64,000 nt of DNA. It comes from a virus. Each line of letters begins with the position of its first letter. Positions within the stretch are counted from its first letter, which is position 1. The translations under genes were made by a program, and so were the position numbers. The notes beneath the pieces are model-generated. The model had not been told where the DNA came from. It did no database searches and worked only from the letters and a program-made list of their open reading frames with translations. The stretch is taken from positions 53,430-117,429 of the IMG/VR virus record IMGVR_UViG_3300021959_010405; one strand, given 5' to 3'. Shown here in pieces: positions 44,479 through 53,555 of the stretch.

Positions 44479-44660
44479 TGTTTAGTAAATTGATTTGTAG
44501 AATCGTGGGTCACAGGTTTTATCACCCCGTAGTTATAGGGTTTAAAACATATTGGACCGTTCCAGCCGATTATTGCACTAGATGTGGGTACGGTAAGCGT
44601 GAATCAAATGTAGAAGATACTATTAGTACATATCCTAATAAATTTATTGATAGAAGCTAA
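44478..44660 (+). CDS. Small zinc-ribbon-like protein (DUF1660-like)
   Basis: 60 residues. C8-R-I-V-G-H-R at 8-14 and C-T-R-C-G-Y at about 34-39 resemble the short phage proteins of the DUF1660 group, in which a Cys, a His and a C-x-x-C pair bind zinc. One-base overlaps with the genes on both sides show translational coupling. Function unknown. Confidence 0.6.
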   Translation: MFSKLICRIVGHRFYHPVVIGFKTYWTVPADYCTRCGYGKRESNVEDTISTYPNKFIDRS

Positions 44661-45031
44661 TGAATATTTTTACATTAATTAATTCTCTCTTCTTTTCTAA
44701 GAAGCATATTGATCTTAATTCTGATGATGAGAGTCAGTTTAATGCATATATGATTAATAGATGGATATCTATGTATTCAATTGATATGGTCAATATTATT
44801 AATAATACATCTAATAGATATGCACATGTTTTCGATACTAAACAAGATCAATATAATTGGTTTTATAATTTGTTTCCTAGAGTTAGATTTAAAAAAATTA
44901 GTTATATCAAAAAGAACAAAAAGGAATCTAATACAAAAGATAAAACCGAAGATCTAACTTCTTTGATTGCGAAGAATCATGAGATAAGTGAGAGAGAAGT
45001 TCGAATGTATCACGATCTCTTTGGCAGTTGA
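44660..45031 (+). CDS. 62: gp62-like clamp-loader subunit
   Basis: 123 residues, shorter than T4 gp62 (187) but near the short form of marine T4-like phages. F27-N-A-Y-M-I-N-R-W-I-S-M-Y-S at 27-40 and the following Y-N-W-F-Y-N-L-F-P-R-V-R-F-K-K-I near 64-79 match the central part of gp62, and E-I-S-E-R-E-V-R-M-Y at the end fits its terminal helix. It would join gp44 in loading the sliding clamp; gp44 and gp45 are not in this window. Confidence 0.6.
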   Translation: MNIFTLINSLFFSKKHIDLNSDDESQFNAYMINRWISMYSIDMVNIINNTSNRYAHVFDTKQDQYNWFYNLFPRVRFKKISYIKKNKKESNTKDKTEDLTSLIAKNHEISEREVRMYHDLFGS

Positions 45032-45064
45032 CTTATACGTAAAAATTAATAATTATAATAACAT

Positions 45065-45478
45065 ATGCAAGCAAATATTGATTCTCTCCACCCTGAACGC
45101 GGACTTATTCAACTATCATCTGACGCGTCAGTAGATATTGATGTCGATGATTACAAGCTGACTAGACTCCATGGTGATGTTTTACTATGTGAATTTATCG
45201 ACGTTTCAGAAGATGGTGATAGTATTTTAAGAAATGGTATCTTTGTACCGATACACTCTCAAACAAAGGCATGGAGAAAGGCCCGCGTCGTTCTAGCAGG
45301 TACAGAAGCTAAATGGACAAAAGAGGGTGAGATTGTTATGTTCCCTCACAACTATGGAGTTGAGATTTCTAAAATTGAAGTTGGGGATTATGGTAAAGTT
45401 AAACAAGGAGTTTTCTTGAATGAATCACGTATTTTCGGTGCATGCGAACCAGTAGCAAATGAAGATAACGAGAAGTAA
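45065..45478 (+). CDS. GroES-like co-chaperonin (gp31-type)
   Basis: 137 residues. After a 30-residue lead, the GroES fold can be followed: L-H-G-D-V-L-L-C-E-F near 35-44, a loop with N-G-I-F-V-P near 58-63 (mobile-loop region that contacts GroEL), A-R-V-V-L-A-G near 74-80, E-I-V-M-F-P near 88-93 and the end strand V-F-L-N-E-S-R-I-F-G. Phage co-chaperonins of this kind help GroEL fold the large capsid protein. It is encoded beside the gp62-like gene and starts after a 33-base gap. Confidence 0.7.
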   Translation: MQANIDSLHPERGLIQLSSDASVDIDVDDYKLTRLHGDVLLCEFIDVSEDGDSILRNGIFVPIHSQTKAWRKARVVLAGTEAKWTKEGEIVMFPHNYGVEISKIEVGDYGKVKQGVFLNESRIFGACEPVANEDNEK

Positions 45479-45836
45479 TTTACAATCTATTTTACTAGAC
45501 AATGTAGCGGAGATTAGGTTTCGTCGTCGTACGAGCGATCCAACAAGAGCGCCATATAGAACGATGTTATGTACTAATAGTAACTCTTTACTTTATAGTA
45601 CTAATGGTAGAACAACACTAAACTTTAGCCCACCTTCGAAATCCTTAAAATATAATCCTCTATCTAAAAATATTGTTGTTACATGGGATATTTTAATGCA
45701 AGATTTTAGAGCTGTATCTATGGATGATTGCGAGCTATTGCAGGAATATCCGGCTGATGATGAGTTTTGGAAAGTCTTTAATGAAAAATTTTACGTGATG
45801 TCTCCAGAGCAAAAACTACTTTATATGAACGCATGA
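45459..45836 (+). CDS. WYL_2/SH3-like barrel protein
   Basis: 125 residues. V-A-E-I-R-F-R-R-R-T, then V-V-T-W-D-I-L-M-Q-D-F-R-A-V-S-M-D near 72-88 follow the small Sm-like SH3 barrel proteins (PF10902, formerly DUF2693) common in T4-like phages. It starts 20 bases inside the co-chaperonin gene and overlaps the next by 4. Function unknown; the family may bind nucleic acid. Confidence 0.55.
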   Translation: MKITRSNLQSILLDNVAEIRFRRRTSDPTRAPYRTMLCTNSNSLLYSTNGRTTLNFSPPSKSLKYNPLSKNIVVTWDILMQDFRAVSMDDCELLQEYPADDEFWKVFNEKFYVMSPEQKLLYMNA

Positions 45837-46177
45837 TAAATACAGAGAAATTAGAAAAATCTATATCCCACCTTTTACAAAGAAGTGTTCAATTTAAGGT
45901 TGGTGATAAAATTCTCCGGAAGGGTAAGCTTATAATTTTTAAAGTAAAGGATTTTTATATAACCTTCACTATTATAAATGATAAAGGGGAGACCAAATAT
46001 TATGATTTACCATACCCGTTTTCTGTAAATGTTACAGATACAGGCGCGGAGCTAGATTATACTCTTGATAGTTTATCGAATGGCAATAAAATGTTGCTCT
46101 ATAGATTAAAAGTTCTTAACCGAGTTAAAAAGAATAAATTATATGACAATATTCTCAGCATATCAGAAGTTGTTTAA
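45833..46177 (+). CDS. Hypothetical protein
   Basis: 114 residues, beta-rich with V-G-D-K-I-L-R-K-G-K-L-I-I-F near 23-36 and an F-Y-I-T-F-T-I-I strand. It is the last gene of the unit that begins at 43888 and overlaps the preceding gene by 4 bases. A small barrel like its neighbour is possible. No family recognised. Confidence 0.6.
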   Translation: MINTEKLEKSISHLLQRSVQFKVGDKILRKGKLIIFKVKDFYITFTIINDKGETKYYDLPYPFSVNVTDTGAELDYTLDSLSNGNKMLLYRLKVLNRVKKNKLYDNILSISEVV

Positions 46178-46323
46178 TTTTAAAATTTAAGCCGAGGGAA
46201 TAGCATTGGCATATCATACTACTCATTTAGAGTAGCGTCTTAGATGTGTTGGAGATTTAAATACCTCTCCCCCCTTTTAATAAAACTATTGATTTACTAG
46301 AATAATATACTACAATATATATT
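46178..46323 (+). other. Intergenic region with two small hairpins
   Basis: 146 bases. Hairpin 1: CTACTC/GAGTAG at 46219-46235 with a 5-base loop. Hairpin 2: GGAGA/TCTCC at 46251-46270, followed by CCCC and TTTT, perhaps a weak terminator. It does not fit a tRNA. The helicase promoter lies at 46289-46316. Confidence 0.4.
46289..46316 (+). promoter_or_regulatory. Early promoter of the helicase gene
   Basis: -35 TTGATT (46289-46294), 16-bp spacer, -10 TACAAT (46311-46316), then 7 bases to the ATG at 46324. Confidence 0.65.
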
Positions 46324-47913
46324 ATGTCTCTTATTTCTAAGTTTCCGAGCGGTTTTCAACCTCGCCCGGGTCAAATTAAATTGGTTAATGATATTGAGAA
46401 AGCGTTTGAAGATTACGATTTTGTGATATGTAGCGCGCCAACAGGTACAGGCAAATCGTTCCTCGCGAAGACCTTAGCGAATGCTAGCAAGGAACCAGCC
46501 CCGGATTTTGTAGATGATGTTGTTACGTATAGAGCATTTTCACAAACTCATGAAGAGGAGTACGATCATCAAGGGGCCTCGGTGTTGACCATAACAAAAG
46601 CGCTACAAACTCAATATAAATTCCTATTTGAAGATGCAGAAGAGCTTAAAGGTAAGAACAATTATGTATGTGAGGTAGACCCTAATGTAGATGTTGAAAT
46701 CGGGCCATGCGTTTATTTACCTAAAATAAAAAAAGATTGTTGGAAAAAAAATATATGCCCATATTACAACCAACGTAATGAATCTTTAGTTAGTAAGTTT
46801 TCAGTTTATAACTATAGTATGTTTCTAGCGCTCCCTCATGAGCTTAAAAAGAAAGAGTATTTAATTTGCGATGAGGCGAGTGAGCTTGAGGATCAAATTG
46901 TTAAGCATTTTTCTCTTAATTTTACTAGCAAGACTTTAAGATACATGGATGTAGATAGTAAGATGCCGAACATAACAAACTATAATAAATTCTATAGTTG
47001 GCTTGTAACGTTGGATTCGGAAATCTCTGATAAGGTTACTGAGCTTCTACAAAAGATTAACTCGAAGGATAAATCTGAAAAAGATGTAACGCGGTATAAA
47101 GCAATTACCCGGTTTAATGATAAACTCAAACTTATTATTAACTCATGGGAGGACTGTGAGTATGTACTAGATAAGAGGGATGATTTAGTAACGATTGTAC
47201 CTCTTCATATATCTTCTCTTACCTCGGAGATTTTTAGATATGGTAAGAAAATATTATTAATGTCGGCAACGATTATTGATCCGAAAAAATTCGCAACGTC
47301 GTTAGGAATTGAAAGGTTTAAATATATTGAAACCCCATCTCCATTTGATGCATCAAAATCACCGATATATGTATCAAATAAATATAAGTTAAATTATCAA
47401 AATATAAAAACTAATTTACCTAAAGTATGTGATATTATTCAAGAAATTTGCGATCACCATAAGGATGAAAAAGGAGCAATACATACCCATACTAGTTATA
47501 TCACCTCATTTTTAAAGGAAAACTTACAAGGCGATAGATTTCTGTACCGATTTGAAGATATCAATAATGAAAAACTAATCGAGGATCATATTAAATCAAG
47601 AAAAATACCTACAGTTTTAGTAAGCCCCTCTATAACTCACGGTGTAGATTTAAAACATACTCTGGCTAGATTTCAAATAATTGTTAAATTACCATATATG
47701 CCTCTAGGAGATAAAAGGATTAAACAATTATTCGATATTGACTCAGACTGGTACACTAATAAAATGATTAGTTCCTTAGTGCAGGCAGCTGGGAGAGGGG
47801 TAAGAAGTGTCGATGATTGGTGTGTTACCTATATACTCGACGGAAATACGACTAATATTCTTAAGAGATCGAAAAACAAATTACCTAAATTCTTTCTAGA
47901 ACGACTACAATAG
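46324..47913 (+). CDS. XPD/DinG-like superfamily 2 helicase
   Basis: 529 residues. S-A-P-T-G-T-G-K-S (37-45) is Walker A and I-C-D-E-A-S near 182 the D-E-A-x motif. Between them four Cys (C116, C129, C139, C145) lie where XPD and DinG helicases bind an iron-sulfur cluster. L-M-S-A-T-I near 313 and a C-terminal Q-A-A-G-R-G-V-R near 486 complete motifs III and VI. It probably unwinds DNA 5' to 3' in repair or replication. Distinct from UvsW and from a gp41-type replicative helicase. Early promoter directly upstream. Confidence 0.85.
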   Translation: MSLISKFPSGFQPRPGQIKLVNDIEKAFEDYDFVICSAPTGTGKSFLAKTLANASKEPAPDFVDDVVTYRAFSQTHEEEYDHQGASVLTITKALQTQYKFLFEDAEELKGKNNYVCEVDPNVDVEIGPCVYLPKIKKDCWKKNICPYYNQRNESLVSKFSVYNYSMFLALPHELKKKEYLICDEASELEDQIVKHFSLNFTSKTLRYMDVDSKMPNITNYNKFYSWLVTLDSEISDKVTELLQKINSKDKSEKDVTRYKAITRFNDKLKLIINSWEDCEYVLDKRDDLVTIVPLHISSLTSEIFRYGKKILLMSATIIDPKKFATSLGIERFKYIETPSPFDASKSPIYVSNKYKLNYQNIKTNLPKVCDIIQEICDHHKDEKGAIHTHTSYITSFLKENLQGDRFLYRFEDINNEKLIEDHIKSRKIPTVLVSPSITHGVDLKHTLARFQIIVKLPYMPLGDKRIKQLFDIDSDWYTNKMISSLVQAAGRGVRSVDDWCVTYILDGNTTNILKRSKNKLPKFFLERLQ

Positions 47914-47920
47914 ATAAATA
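47913..47920 (+). promoter_or_regulatory. Late promoter GATAAATA
   Basis: Late box overlapping the helicase stop codon, 6 bases before the GTG at 47927. It starts the neck-head block. Confidence 0.65.
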
Positions 47921-47926
47921 AAGATA

Positions 47927-49087
47927 GTGGAAAGTCGAGCTTTTAGTTGGGAAGTTAAGGATATCATTACGCAGTTTATTGCGGCGTTTGATGATGTTGT
48001 TATAGGTAGATATAATCGCGATAGAGAAGAGCAAGATAAAGTAGAGGTAGGGTATATCTATCAACCAAAGCGACGCGTCATTCATGATCTGCAGAATAGA
48101 GCTCAAAATTTAAAGCTCCCCATGGGAGCGATTGTTATAAACAGTATAAGCCGAAACTCAGAAAGAGCGTTCAATAAAGTAGAAGGATTTACATACCCGG
48201 GAGTGAGAGATCCATACAAGCCTGGTCCAAACTCTGTTAAAATACCTCCCGTTGTTCCAATAGATATATCTGTTACGCTATCATTGATAGCTTCATATCA
48301 AACAGATATGGATCAAATTATAAGTAATTTTGCTGCTTATGCTAATCCATATATAATGATTACATGGAAGGTACCGACTGAGTTTGGGTTGCCTGATATA
48401 ATGCCTATCAACACAAAAGTGGAATGGGATGGTAATATTGCTCTCGACTATCCGGTTGATGTAACCCACTCAGAGAGATCTGTTATAACAGCAGACGCTA
48501 ATTTTACAATTCAGGGATGGTTATTTAAAGATTCAAATTTAGACCCTGTAAAGAATATATTTTTTATAGATGCAAACTTTCATAATAATAAAATATTATC
48601 AGCTGGAAATTTTATAGGGTATGATGATTATGCGGCATTGTCTGGATATGACTATAATTATAGCGAGGGTGAAATATCTATAACAGACGTTGATGTTGCG
48701 AGTGTTTCTGGTTCACCTACACTCACTAATATATTTTACTCTGTATCTGGTAAGGATAGCTTCCCAATATTAAATCAAGGCTATACTATTAACGACCCAG
48801 GTACTATAATTGTTTATGGTAAAAGATTTAATGAAACTACAAATGTGCTGCTGAGCAGCTCTGGATCGACTGTTTACGGATCGCTAACATCTTTGACTAG
48901 CTTTGATTATTTTCCTGATGCTTCAGGCGCTATCCTACCAGATAGTTCGTATAGAGTAATAACAGATAATGTAATGGAGATATATTTACCTGCGCTAAGC
49001 TCAGGAACATTTGATATTTTAGTAACAACACCGGCAGGGTGGGATACATCTTATAGCGCTATGTCTGGTAATTTCACAAAACAATAA
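47927..49087 (+). CDS. 15: gp15-like tail terminator with Ig-like C-terminus
   Basis: 386 residues from a GTG placed 6 bases after a late box. The order resembles T4 gp15 (272 aa), the tail-sheath terminator: a lead R-V-I-H-D-L near 49, then V-P-I-D-I-S-V-T-L-S-L-I near 108, T-D-M-D-Q-I-I-S-N-F-A-A-Y-A-N-P near 124 and T-A-D-A-N-F-T-I-Q-G-W-L-F near 188-200, matching the corresponding gp15 segments. Residues 260-386 are an added IPT/Ig-like domain (G-T-I-I-V-Y-G-K-R-F). The assignment is by pattern and position before the portal. Confidence 0.6.
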   Translation: MESRAFSWEVKDIITQFIAAFDDVVIGRYNRDREEQDKVEVGYIYQPKRRVIHDLQNRAQNLKLPMGAIVINSISRNSERAFNKVEGFTYPGVRDPYKPGPNSVKIPPVVPIDISVTLSLIASYQTDMDQIISNFAAYANPYIMITWKVPTEFGLPDIMPINTKVEWDGNIALDYPVDVTHSERSVITADANFTIQGWLFKDSNLDPVKNIFFIDANFHNNKILSAGNFIGYDDYAALSGYDYNYSEGEISITDVDVASVSGSPTLTNIFYSVSGKDSFPILNQGYTINDPGTIIVYGKRFNETTNVLLSSSGSTVYGSLTSLTSFDYFPDASGAILPDSSYRVITDNVMEIYLPALSSGTFDILVTTPAGWDTSYSAMSGNFTKQ

Positions 49088-49093
49088 TAAATA
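49086..49093 (+). promoter_or_regulatory. Late promoter AATAAATA
   Basis: Late box 9 bases before the ATG at 49103. Confidence 0.5.
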
Positions 49094-49102
49094 TATAGTA
49101 TA

Positions 49103-50920
49103 ATGGCAAAAGATTTTAAAGGAGCGGGAAAAGACTCTACATTTGGACGTAATTTAATGAATTATGTTGCGCAAAAATTACCATACTCTGGGTTTAGTGC
49201 TATTGATGCAGGGCAAGAAAATAATCCTAAATATAAATATTTCGAGAATCAAGGATCGCGCCGCTCCGAAGTTTTAGCTAAACATTCTGTATCTCAATCA
49301 AATAGCTTTAATAATGAAGCTGTGGGGGTTATTGACGGTAACAATAGCTTCGGGGACATGATGTATGCTAACGTGCAGAAAGATAAAGGCGCGCGTATAC
49401 AGGACTACAGAGTGATGGCTGCATTTGCAGAGGTTTCAGACGCTCTGGATGAAATTTGCGATGAGATAATAAATGTTGATGATAAAGGGGATGCATGTAA
49501 AATTATCATCGATAATAGATTAGAAGAGGATCTCTCAATGGAGATAAAAAATAACCTTTTAGATGAATTTAAAAAGTATATAGGTTTTTTTGACATTCAA
49601 GATAAGGGGTGGTCCTATTTTAGAGATCTATTAATCGAAGGGGAAATATATTTTGAGCATATAATGCATTCAAAATACCCTGATAAGGGAGTTCTTGGGA
49701 TTGTTAGGGTCCCGACTGAATTAGTAGACCCTATTTATTCAAATATACAAAATTTATTAATTAAAGGCTACTTGTATAGAAAGCCTAAAATTGACCCAGA
49801 TAAATTAATAAAAGGCGAAGAGGTTGACTTTATACCTCTGGAGCAAAATCAGGTAGTCTATATAGATAGCGGTACATGGAATGAAAATAAAAGTATAAAA
49901 CTACCGTTTATTGAAAATGCAAGACGGTCGTATAGACAATTATCATTAGTTGAGGACGCTATTTTAATTTATCGTTTAGTTAGAGCTCCTGAAAGACTGG
50001 TTTTCAACGTAGATGTGGGTAACATGTCACCTCCGAAGGCAGAGCAATACTTGAGAAAATTAATGTCTCAATATTGGTCCACTAAGACATTTGATTCAAA
50101 TCAAAACGATATTGTCAATAAATTTAATCCCCAGTCAATGCTCGATGCATTCTGGTTTGCGAAAAGAACTAATTCAGATGGTACTACTGTAAATCAACTT
50201 GAAGGGGGTGCAAACTTGGGCGAGTTGGCTGATTTAATGTATTTTGTTAAGAAGCTATACAAGGCTCTCAAAGTGCCTACTAACAGACTTGAAGCAGAAT
50301 CTACTCTCACAGATCCGGGCACTATGCTTAGAGAAGAGCTTAAATTTGCGAAGTTTATAGTAAGATTACAGCAACATTTCGCCGGTGGTTTAAAAAGAGG
50401 ATTTATAACTCATCTAAAGATGACGGAATTATGGAAAGATTTAGATATGAAAGAATCCGATATTCATATCGAATTTAATCCTCCATCAAATTTTTACGAG
50501 CTTAGAGAGGCTCAAAAGCTTGGAATAAAGGCTGAAAATTACACCAACCTCTCTCAATCCGAAATGATATCTCCAACATATTGTCAAAAGAAATATCTCG
50601 GGTGGGAGGATAGAGATATACTTGCAAATAGACAGTATATGCGAGTAGATAAAGAGTTTAACTGGGAGCTAGCCCAAATCGAGGCAATGGGACCTAACTG
50701 GAAAGATCAAATAGAAGCCCAGGCAGCCTCCATGGAAGGTGGTGCTGAAATGGGTGGCGATATGGGAGGAGATATGGGTGGTGATCTAGGCGGTGCAGGA
50801 GTTCCTCCAGATTTTGGAGGAGGGCCAGCAGCAGTAGATATAGGTGGTGAAGATGTAGGTGAACCGGTAGGGGCAGAAGTTCCAGATACAGACGTAGCTT
50901 CGGAAGCACCTATAGAGTAA
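49103..50920 (+). CDS. 20: gp20 portal vertex protein
   Basis: 605 residues (T4 gp20 is 524). It forms the dodecameric ring at the head vertex where DNA enters and the tail joins. The portal core is evident in I-Y-F-E-H-I near 183, E-D-A-I-L-I-Y-R-L-V-R-A-P-E-R near 291 and a D-P-G-T-M-L-R-E-E-L-K-F near 410. The last 70 residues are a Gly/Met/Pro/Asp-rich tail (repeated G-G-D-M) not found in T4, probably flexible. It follows gp15 by 15 bases and has its own late box. Confidence 0.93.
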   Translation: MAKDFKGAGKDSTFGRNLMNYVAQKLPYSGFSAIDAGQENNPKYKYFENQGSRRSEVLAKHSVSQSNSFNNEAVGVIDGNNSFGDMMYANVQKDKGARIQDYRVMAAFAEVSDALDEICDEIINVDDKGDACKIIIDNRLEEDLSMEIKNNLLDEFKKYIGFFDIQDKGWSYFRDLLIEGEIYFEHIMHSKYPDKGVLGIVRVPTELVDPIYSNIQNLLIKGYLYRKPKIDPDKLIKGEEVDFIPLEQNQVVYIDSGTWNENKSIKLPFIENARRSYRQLSLVEDAILIYRLVRAPERLVFNVDVGNMSPPKAEQYLRKLMSQYWSTKTFDSNQNDIVNKFNPQSMLDAFWFAKRTNSDGTTVNQLEGGANLGELADLMYFVKKLYKALKVPTNRLEAESTLTDPGTMLREELKFAKFIVRLQQHFAGGLKRGFITHLKMTELWKDLDMKESDIHIEFNPPSNFYELREAQKLGIKAENYTNLSQSEMISPTYCQKKYLGWEDRDILANRQYMRVDKEFNWELAQIEAMGPNWKDQIEAQAASMEGGAEMGGDMGGDMGGDLGGAGVPPDFGGGPAAVDIGGEDVGEPVGAEVPDTDVASEAPIE

Positions 50921-50935
50921 TATTTACCGCGCAGC

Positions 50936-50943
50936 CATAAATA
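50936..50943 (+). promoter_or_regulatory. Late promoter CATAAATA
   Basis: Late box 5 bases before the ATG at 50949. Confidence 0.65.
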
Positions 50944-50948
50944 TAAAT

Positions 50949-52124
50949 ATGGCATGTAACATAACCCCTGTATCTGCGTTCCAGACAACTAATCTTAATA
51001 GTAAGATTAATACATACAGCCGTCTGGCTGATAGGATTGTGAGAGCACTCGGTGCTCCCTTAATTAAAATCGAGCTACATCAAGACCAGCTATTCGAAAA
51101 TATATCTATAGCTGTTGAAATGTACACTAAATTCGCGGGGTATACAGCTGAATATTTAGCTTTTGATTCAAATCTATATGAAAAAAATGTAGGTCTCCGG
51201 TTAGATCATTTGTTTACATTATCTAATCCCGATCTTACTTTAGAGCAGAAAGCAGCTCATCAAATTCAAGCTCCTGAATCCGGCTACTATATAGAGCAGA
51301 GAGATACAATGTATGTATCAACATCCTCTATCGATAGTAGTAATTTTTCTTCTTTATCGTCACTTAGCGGTGTATTTACTGATGGTATTTTTACTAATCA
51401 GATTTTAGATCAATCAACATATAATACACTACTCACTACATTCTCTAGTAATCAAAGTACAAGCGCAATACCTGTATCTTCTTACTTTATTGAAACTTTT
51501 CAAAATGTTAAGACGAGATCCGGTGAAGAGCTAACACAGGATGATACCTTAAAGCAAAATAATATGTTTGATTATGATATATTAGATTATAGAAAAGTTA
51601 TGGCTGTTAGTGAGTTCGAGGAAGGGTCTACAACTGGAATTAATACATTGTTCACCATTGAGCAGACTTTAGCGCAGCAAACATATTTTTCTTATGCGAT
51701 GGGCAATTACGGTTTTGATTTAGTCTCTTGGTATACACTTAAAGAATGGTTAGAGATGAGAGAGAAACTCTTAGCTCTAAGACGCTCATATACATTTGAC
51801 GAGAGGACTCAAATATTGCAAATGTATCCTGAACCAGACGATACTAGATTTTATGGCGTTATTTCCTGCTATGTTGAAAGACCAATAAGAGACGTTATAA
51901 AGGAGCAATGGGTATATCAATATGCTTTAGCTCTATGCAAGATAACTCTAGGTCAGGTAAGAGGTAAATATGGCAACCTAACACTATTTGGGGGTCAAAC
52001 GTTTAATTCTACCGATATACTTACAGAAGGTACTAATGAAAAAGAAAAGTTAGAAAGTAAATTATACGAAGGTGCTTCTCCAGGAATGGGTGACGCGGAC
52101 CCTCCAATGTTTCTCATAGGGTAG
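50949..52124 (+). CDS. 13: gp13-like neck protein
   Basis: 391 residues (T4 gp13 is 309). The ends match T4 gp13 well: L-G-A-P-L-I-K-I-E-L near 35-44 with D-Q-L-F after it, and at the C-terminus W-V-Y-Q-Y-A-L-A-L-C-K near 321, L-F-G-G-Q near 346 and P-P-M-F-L-I-G at the very end (T4 ends P-P-F-G-I-L-V-G). The middle carries an insertion rich in Ser and Thr (about 115-180). gp13 closes the packaged head and joins it to the tail. In T4 it is not beside gene 20; the neighbourhood here is rearranged. Confidence 0.85.
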   Translation: MACNITPVSAFQTTNLNSKINTYSRLADRIVRALGAPLIKIELHQDQLFENISIAVEMYTKFAGYTAEYLAFDSNLYEKNVGLRLDHLFTLSNPDLTLEQKAAHQIQAPESGYYIEQRDTMYVSTSSIDSSNFSSLSSLSGVFTDGIFTNQILDQSTYNTLLTTFSSNQSTSAIPVSSYFIETFQNVKTRSGEELTQDDTLKQNNMFDYDILDYRKVMAVSEFEEGSTTGINTLFTIEQTLAQQTYFSYAMGNYGFDLVSWYTLKEWLEMREKLLALRRSYTFDERTQILQMYPEPDDTRFYGVISCYVERPIRDVIKEQWVYQYALALCKITLGQVRGKYGNLTLFGGQTFNSTDILTEGTNEKEKLESKLYEGASPGMGDADPPMFLIG

Positions 52125-52169
52125 TGTAATGAGAGAAAATGAAGATCGCTGGTAATAGGCATAGCGTAG

Positions 52170-52177
52170 AGTAAATA
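52170..52177 (+). promoter_or_regulatory. Late promoter AGTAAATA
   Basis: Late-like box 11 bases before the ATG at 52189. Confidence 0.45.
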
Positions 52178-52188
52178 CAGGATACCTA

Positions 52189-52806
52189 ATGCTATCCAAA
52201 TTTATAAATAAAAAAGTGCGCCAAATTACCAACAATATAGCTGATAGAGTATATATTGAAACTTTTTTACAAGATGCTTCATTAACTAATAAATTAAAAT
52301 TGTATGCTATAAATAAATGTAGAACTAAAAATCCTGCAAAAATATCTACTGTGAAAAAGAGAAAAAAACCATCCAGACCATATAAACAGGGAGTATTTAA
52401 ACCAAAAAATCCTCTCAAATTTGATGGGTCTGCAGCAGTCTATCGATCATCTTACGAGCTAAAATTTTTTAGATGGTGTGATGAAAACGTAAATGTTCTT
52501 AAATGGGGTAGCGAGAATGTTGTAATACCATACGTTAATCCTAATACCAATAAATTATCTAAATATTTTGTAGATAGCTTTATTGTTTTAAAGGAAGGCT
52601 CAAAACATAATAAATATTTAATCGAAATAAAGCCCTTTAAACAAACTAGACCACCGAATCCGAGTAGGTATAGAAATAAGGATAATTTATTATACGAACA
52701 AACTATGTGGAATCAAAATCAAGCTAAGTGGGATGCAGCAAACAAATGGGCTAAAAAACATAGTGCCGAATTTATTATATTAACAGAAAAGGAATTAAAC
52801 ATATAA
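52189..52806 (+). CDS. 4: gp4-like head-completion nuclease-fold protein
   Basis: 205 residues (T4 gp4, also called gp50, is about 150). After a basic N-terminal arm (1-70), Y85-R-S-S-Y-E90-L-K-F starts a TnsA/PD-(D/E)XK-like core, with Y-F-V-D-S-F-I near 121 and L-I-E-I-K-P near 143, which gives the E...D...E-x-K set. Q-T-R-P-P-N-P and N-Q-A-K-W-D-A-A-N-K-W near 178 are T4 gp4 signatures. It finishes filled heads, perhaps by trimming DNA or binding its end. Confidence 0.85.
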   Translation: MLSKFINKKVRQITNNIADRVYIETFLQDASLTNKLKLYAINKCRTKNPAKISTVKKRKKPSRPYKQGVFKPKNPLKFDGSAAVYRSSYELKFFRWCDENVNVLKWGSENVVIPYVNPNTNKLSKYFVDSFIVLKEGSKHNKYLIEIKPFKQTRPPNPSRYRNKDNLLYEQTMWNQNQAKWDAANKWAKKHSAEFIILTEKELNI

Positions 52807-52842
52807 TTTTTATCGTTTTTATAAGATAATTTAATTAATCTG

Positions 52843-52850
52843 TATAAATA
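52843..52850 (+). promoter_or_regulatory. Late promoter TATAAATA
   Basis: Perfect late box 5 bases before the ATG at 52856. Confidence 0.75.
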
Positions 52851-52855
52851 TTAAT

Positions 52856-53533
52856 ATGGGATTCCGATTAATTACTGATGAGGCAGCGGCTACATTAGAC
52901 GAGTTCGAATATATATTCGAAGAAAAAGACCGTAATGAACCTAGATCGCTCTATATTCAAGGGCCATATATGCTAGCAGAAGCTGTTAATCGTAATAAGA
53001 GGAAATATCCTATCCACGAGATGAGAAAAGAAGTGGATAGATATACAAATGATATGATCAATAAGCAGAGAGCTATGGGAGAGCTTAATCACCCCACCTC
53101 TGCGGACGTTGATTTAGAACGCGCATGCCATTTAGTAGAATATTTAAAAGAGGAGAAAGAGGGGGACAGATATGTATTTACTGGTAGATCAAAAGTACTT
53201 ACTACCCCTTGTGGTAAAATTGTTCACTCATTAGTTAATGATGGAGTGTCTGTTGGAATGTCTTCAAGAGCTTTAGGTCAATTATCAGAGAAGAATTCCT
53301 TTAACGAAGTTAGCAACATGAGATTGGTCGCTATTGATTGTGTCGCAGATCCGTCATTTAGTGAAGCATTCGTAAATGGTATATTAGAATCTAAAGAATG
53401 GGTATTGAAGGATGATGGTCATTTCGAAGAAAACTACGAAGAGTTTGAAAAATCTTTACATAATCTACCAAAAGGCTGTAAAAAAGATTTTATTACAGAA
53501 CAAATTATCAATTTTATTAAAAATATTAGGTAG
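52856..53533 (+). CDS. 21: gp21 prohead protease
   Basis: 225 residues (T4 gp21 is 212). Serine protease of the phage prohead family: G-E-L-N-H79-P near 75-80 gives the catalytic His, G-V-S-V-G-M-S136-S137-R the Ser, and D-C-V-A-D-P-S-F near 161 a supporting Asp region. It sits inside the prohead, cuts scaffold and head proteins after Glu in (L/I)-x-E contexts, and then itself. In this phage many late proteins end their first 8-21 residues with such a site, so it probably has an unusually large substrate set. Confidence 0.92.
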   Translation: MGFRLITDEAAATLDEFEYIFEEKDRNEPRSLYIQGPYMLAEAVNRNKRKYPIHEMRKEVDRYTNDMINKQRAMGELNHPTSADVDLERACHLVEYLKEEKEGDRYVFTGRSKVLTTPCGKIVHSLVNDGVSVGMSSRALGQLSEKNSFNEVSNMRLVAIDCVADPSFSEAFVNGILESKEWVLKDDGHFEENYEEFEKSLHNLPKGCKKDFITEQIINFIKNIR

Positions 53534-53537
53534 TTTG

Positions 53538-53545
53538 TATAAATA
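53538..53545 (+). promoter_or_regulatory. Late promoter TATAAATA
   Basis: Perfect late box 10 bases before the ATG at 53556, just after the gp21 stop. Confidence 0.65.
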
Positions 53546-53555
53546 TATATTACAA

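Noticed and set aside
45037-45064. Early promoter before the GroES-like gene
   Set aside because: TTGACT and TATAAT are both present but about 20 bases apart, not 16 as in the other early promoters; left uncalled.
46178-46323. Possible tRNA or small RNA gene
   Set aside because: The hairpin near 46219-46235 lacks T at position 33 of an anticodon loop, and no acceptor stem or T-arm can be paired.
53412-53555. 98-residue version of the small core protein
   Set aside because: The extension lies inside gp21 in another frame and crosses a perfect TATAAATA box.
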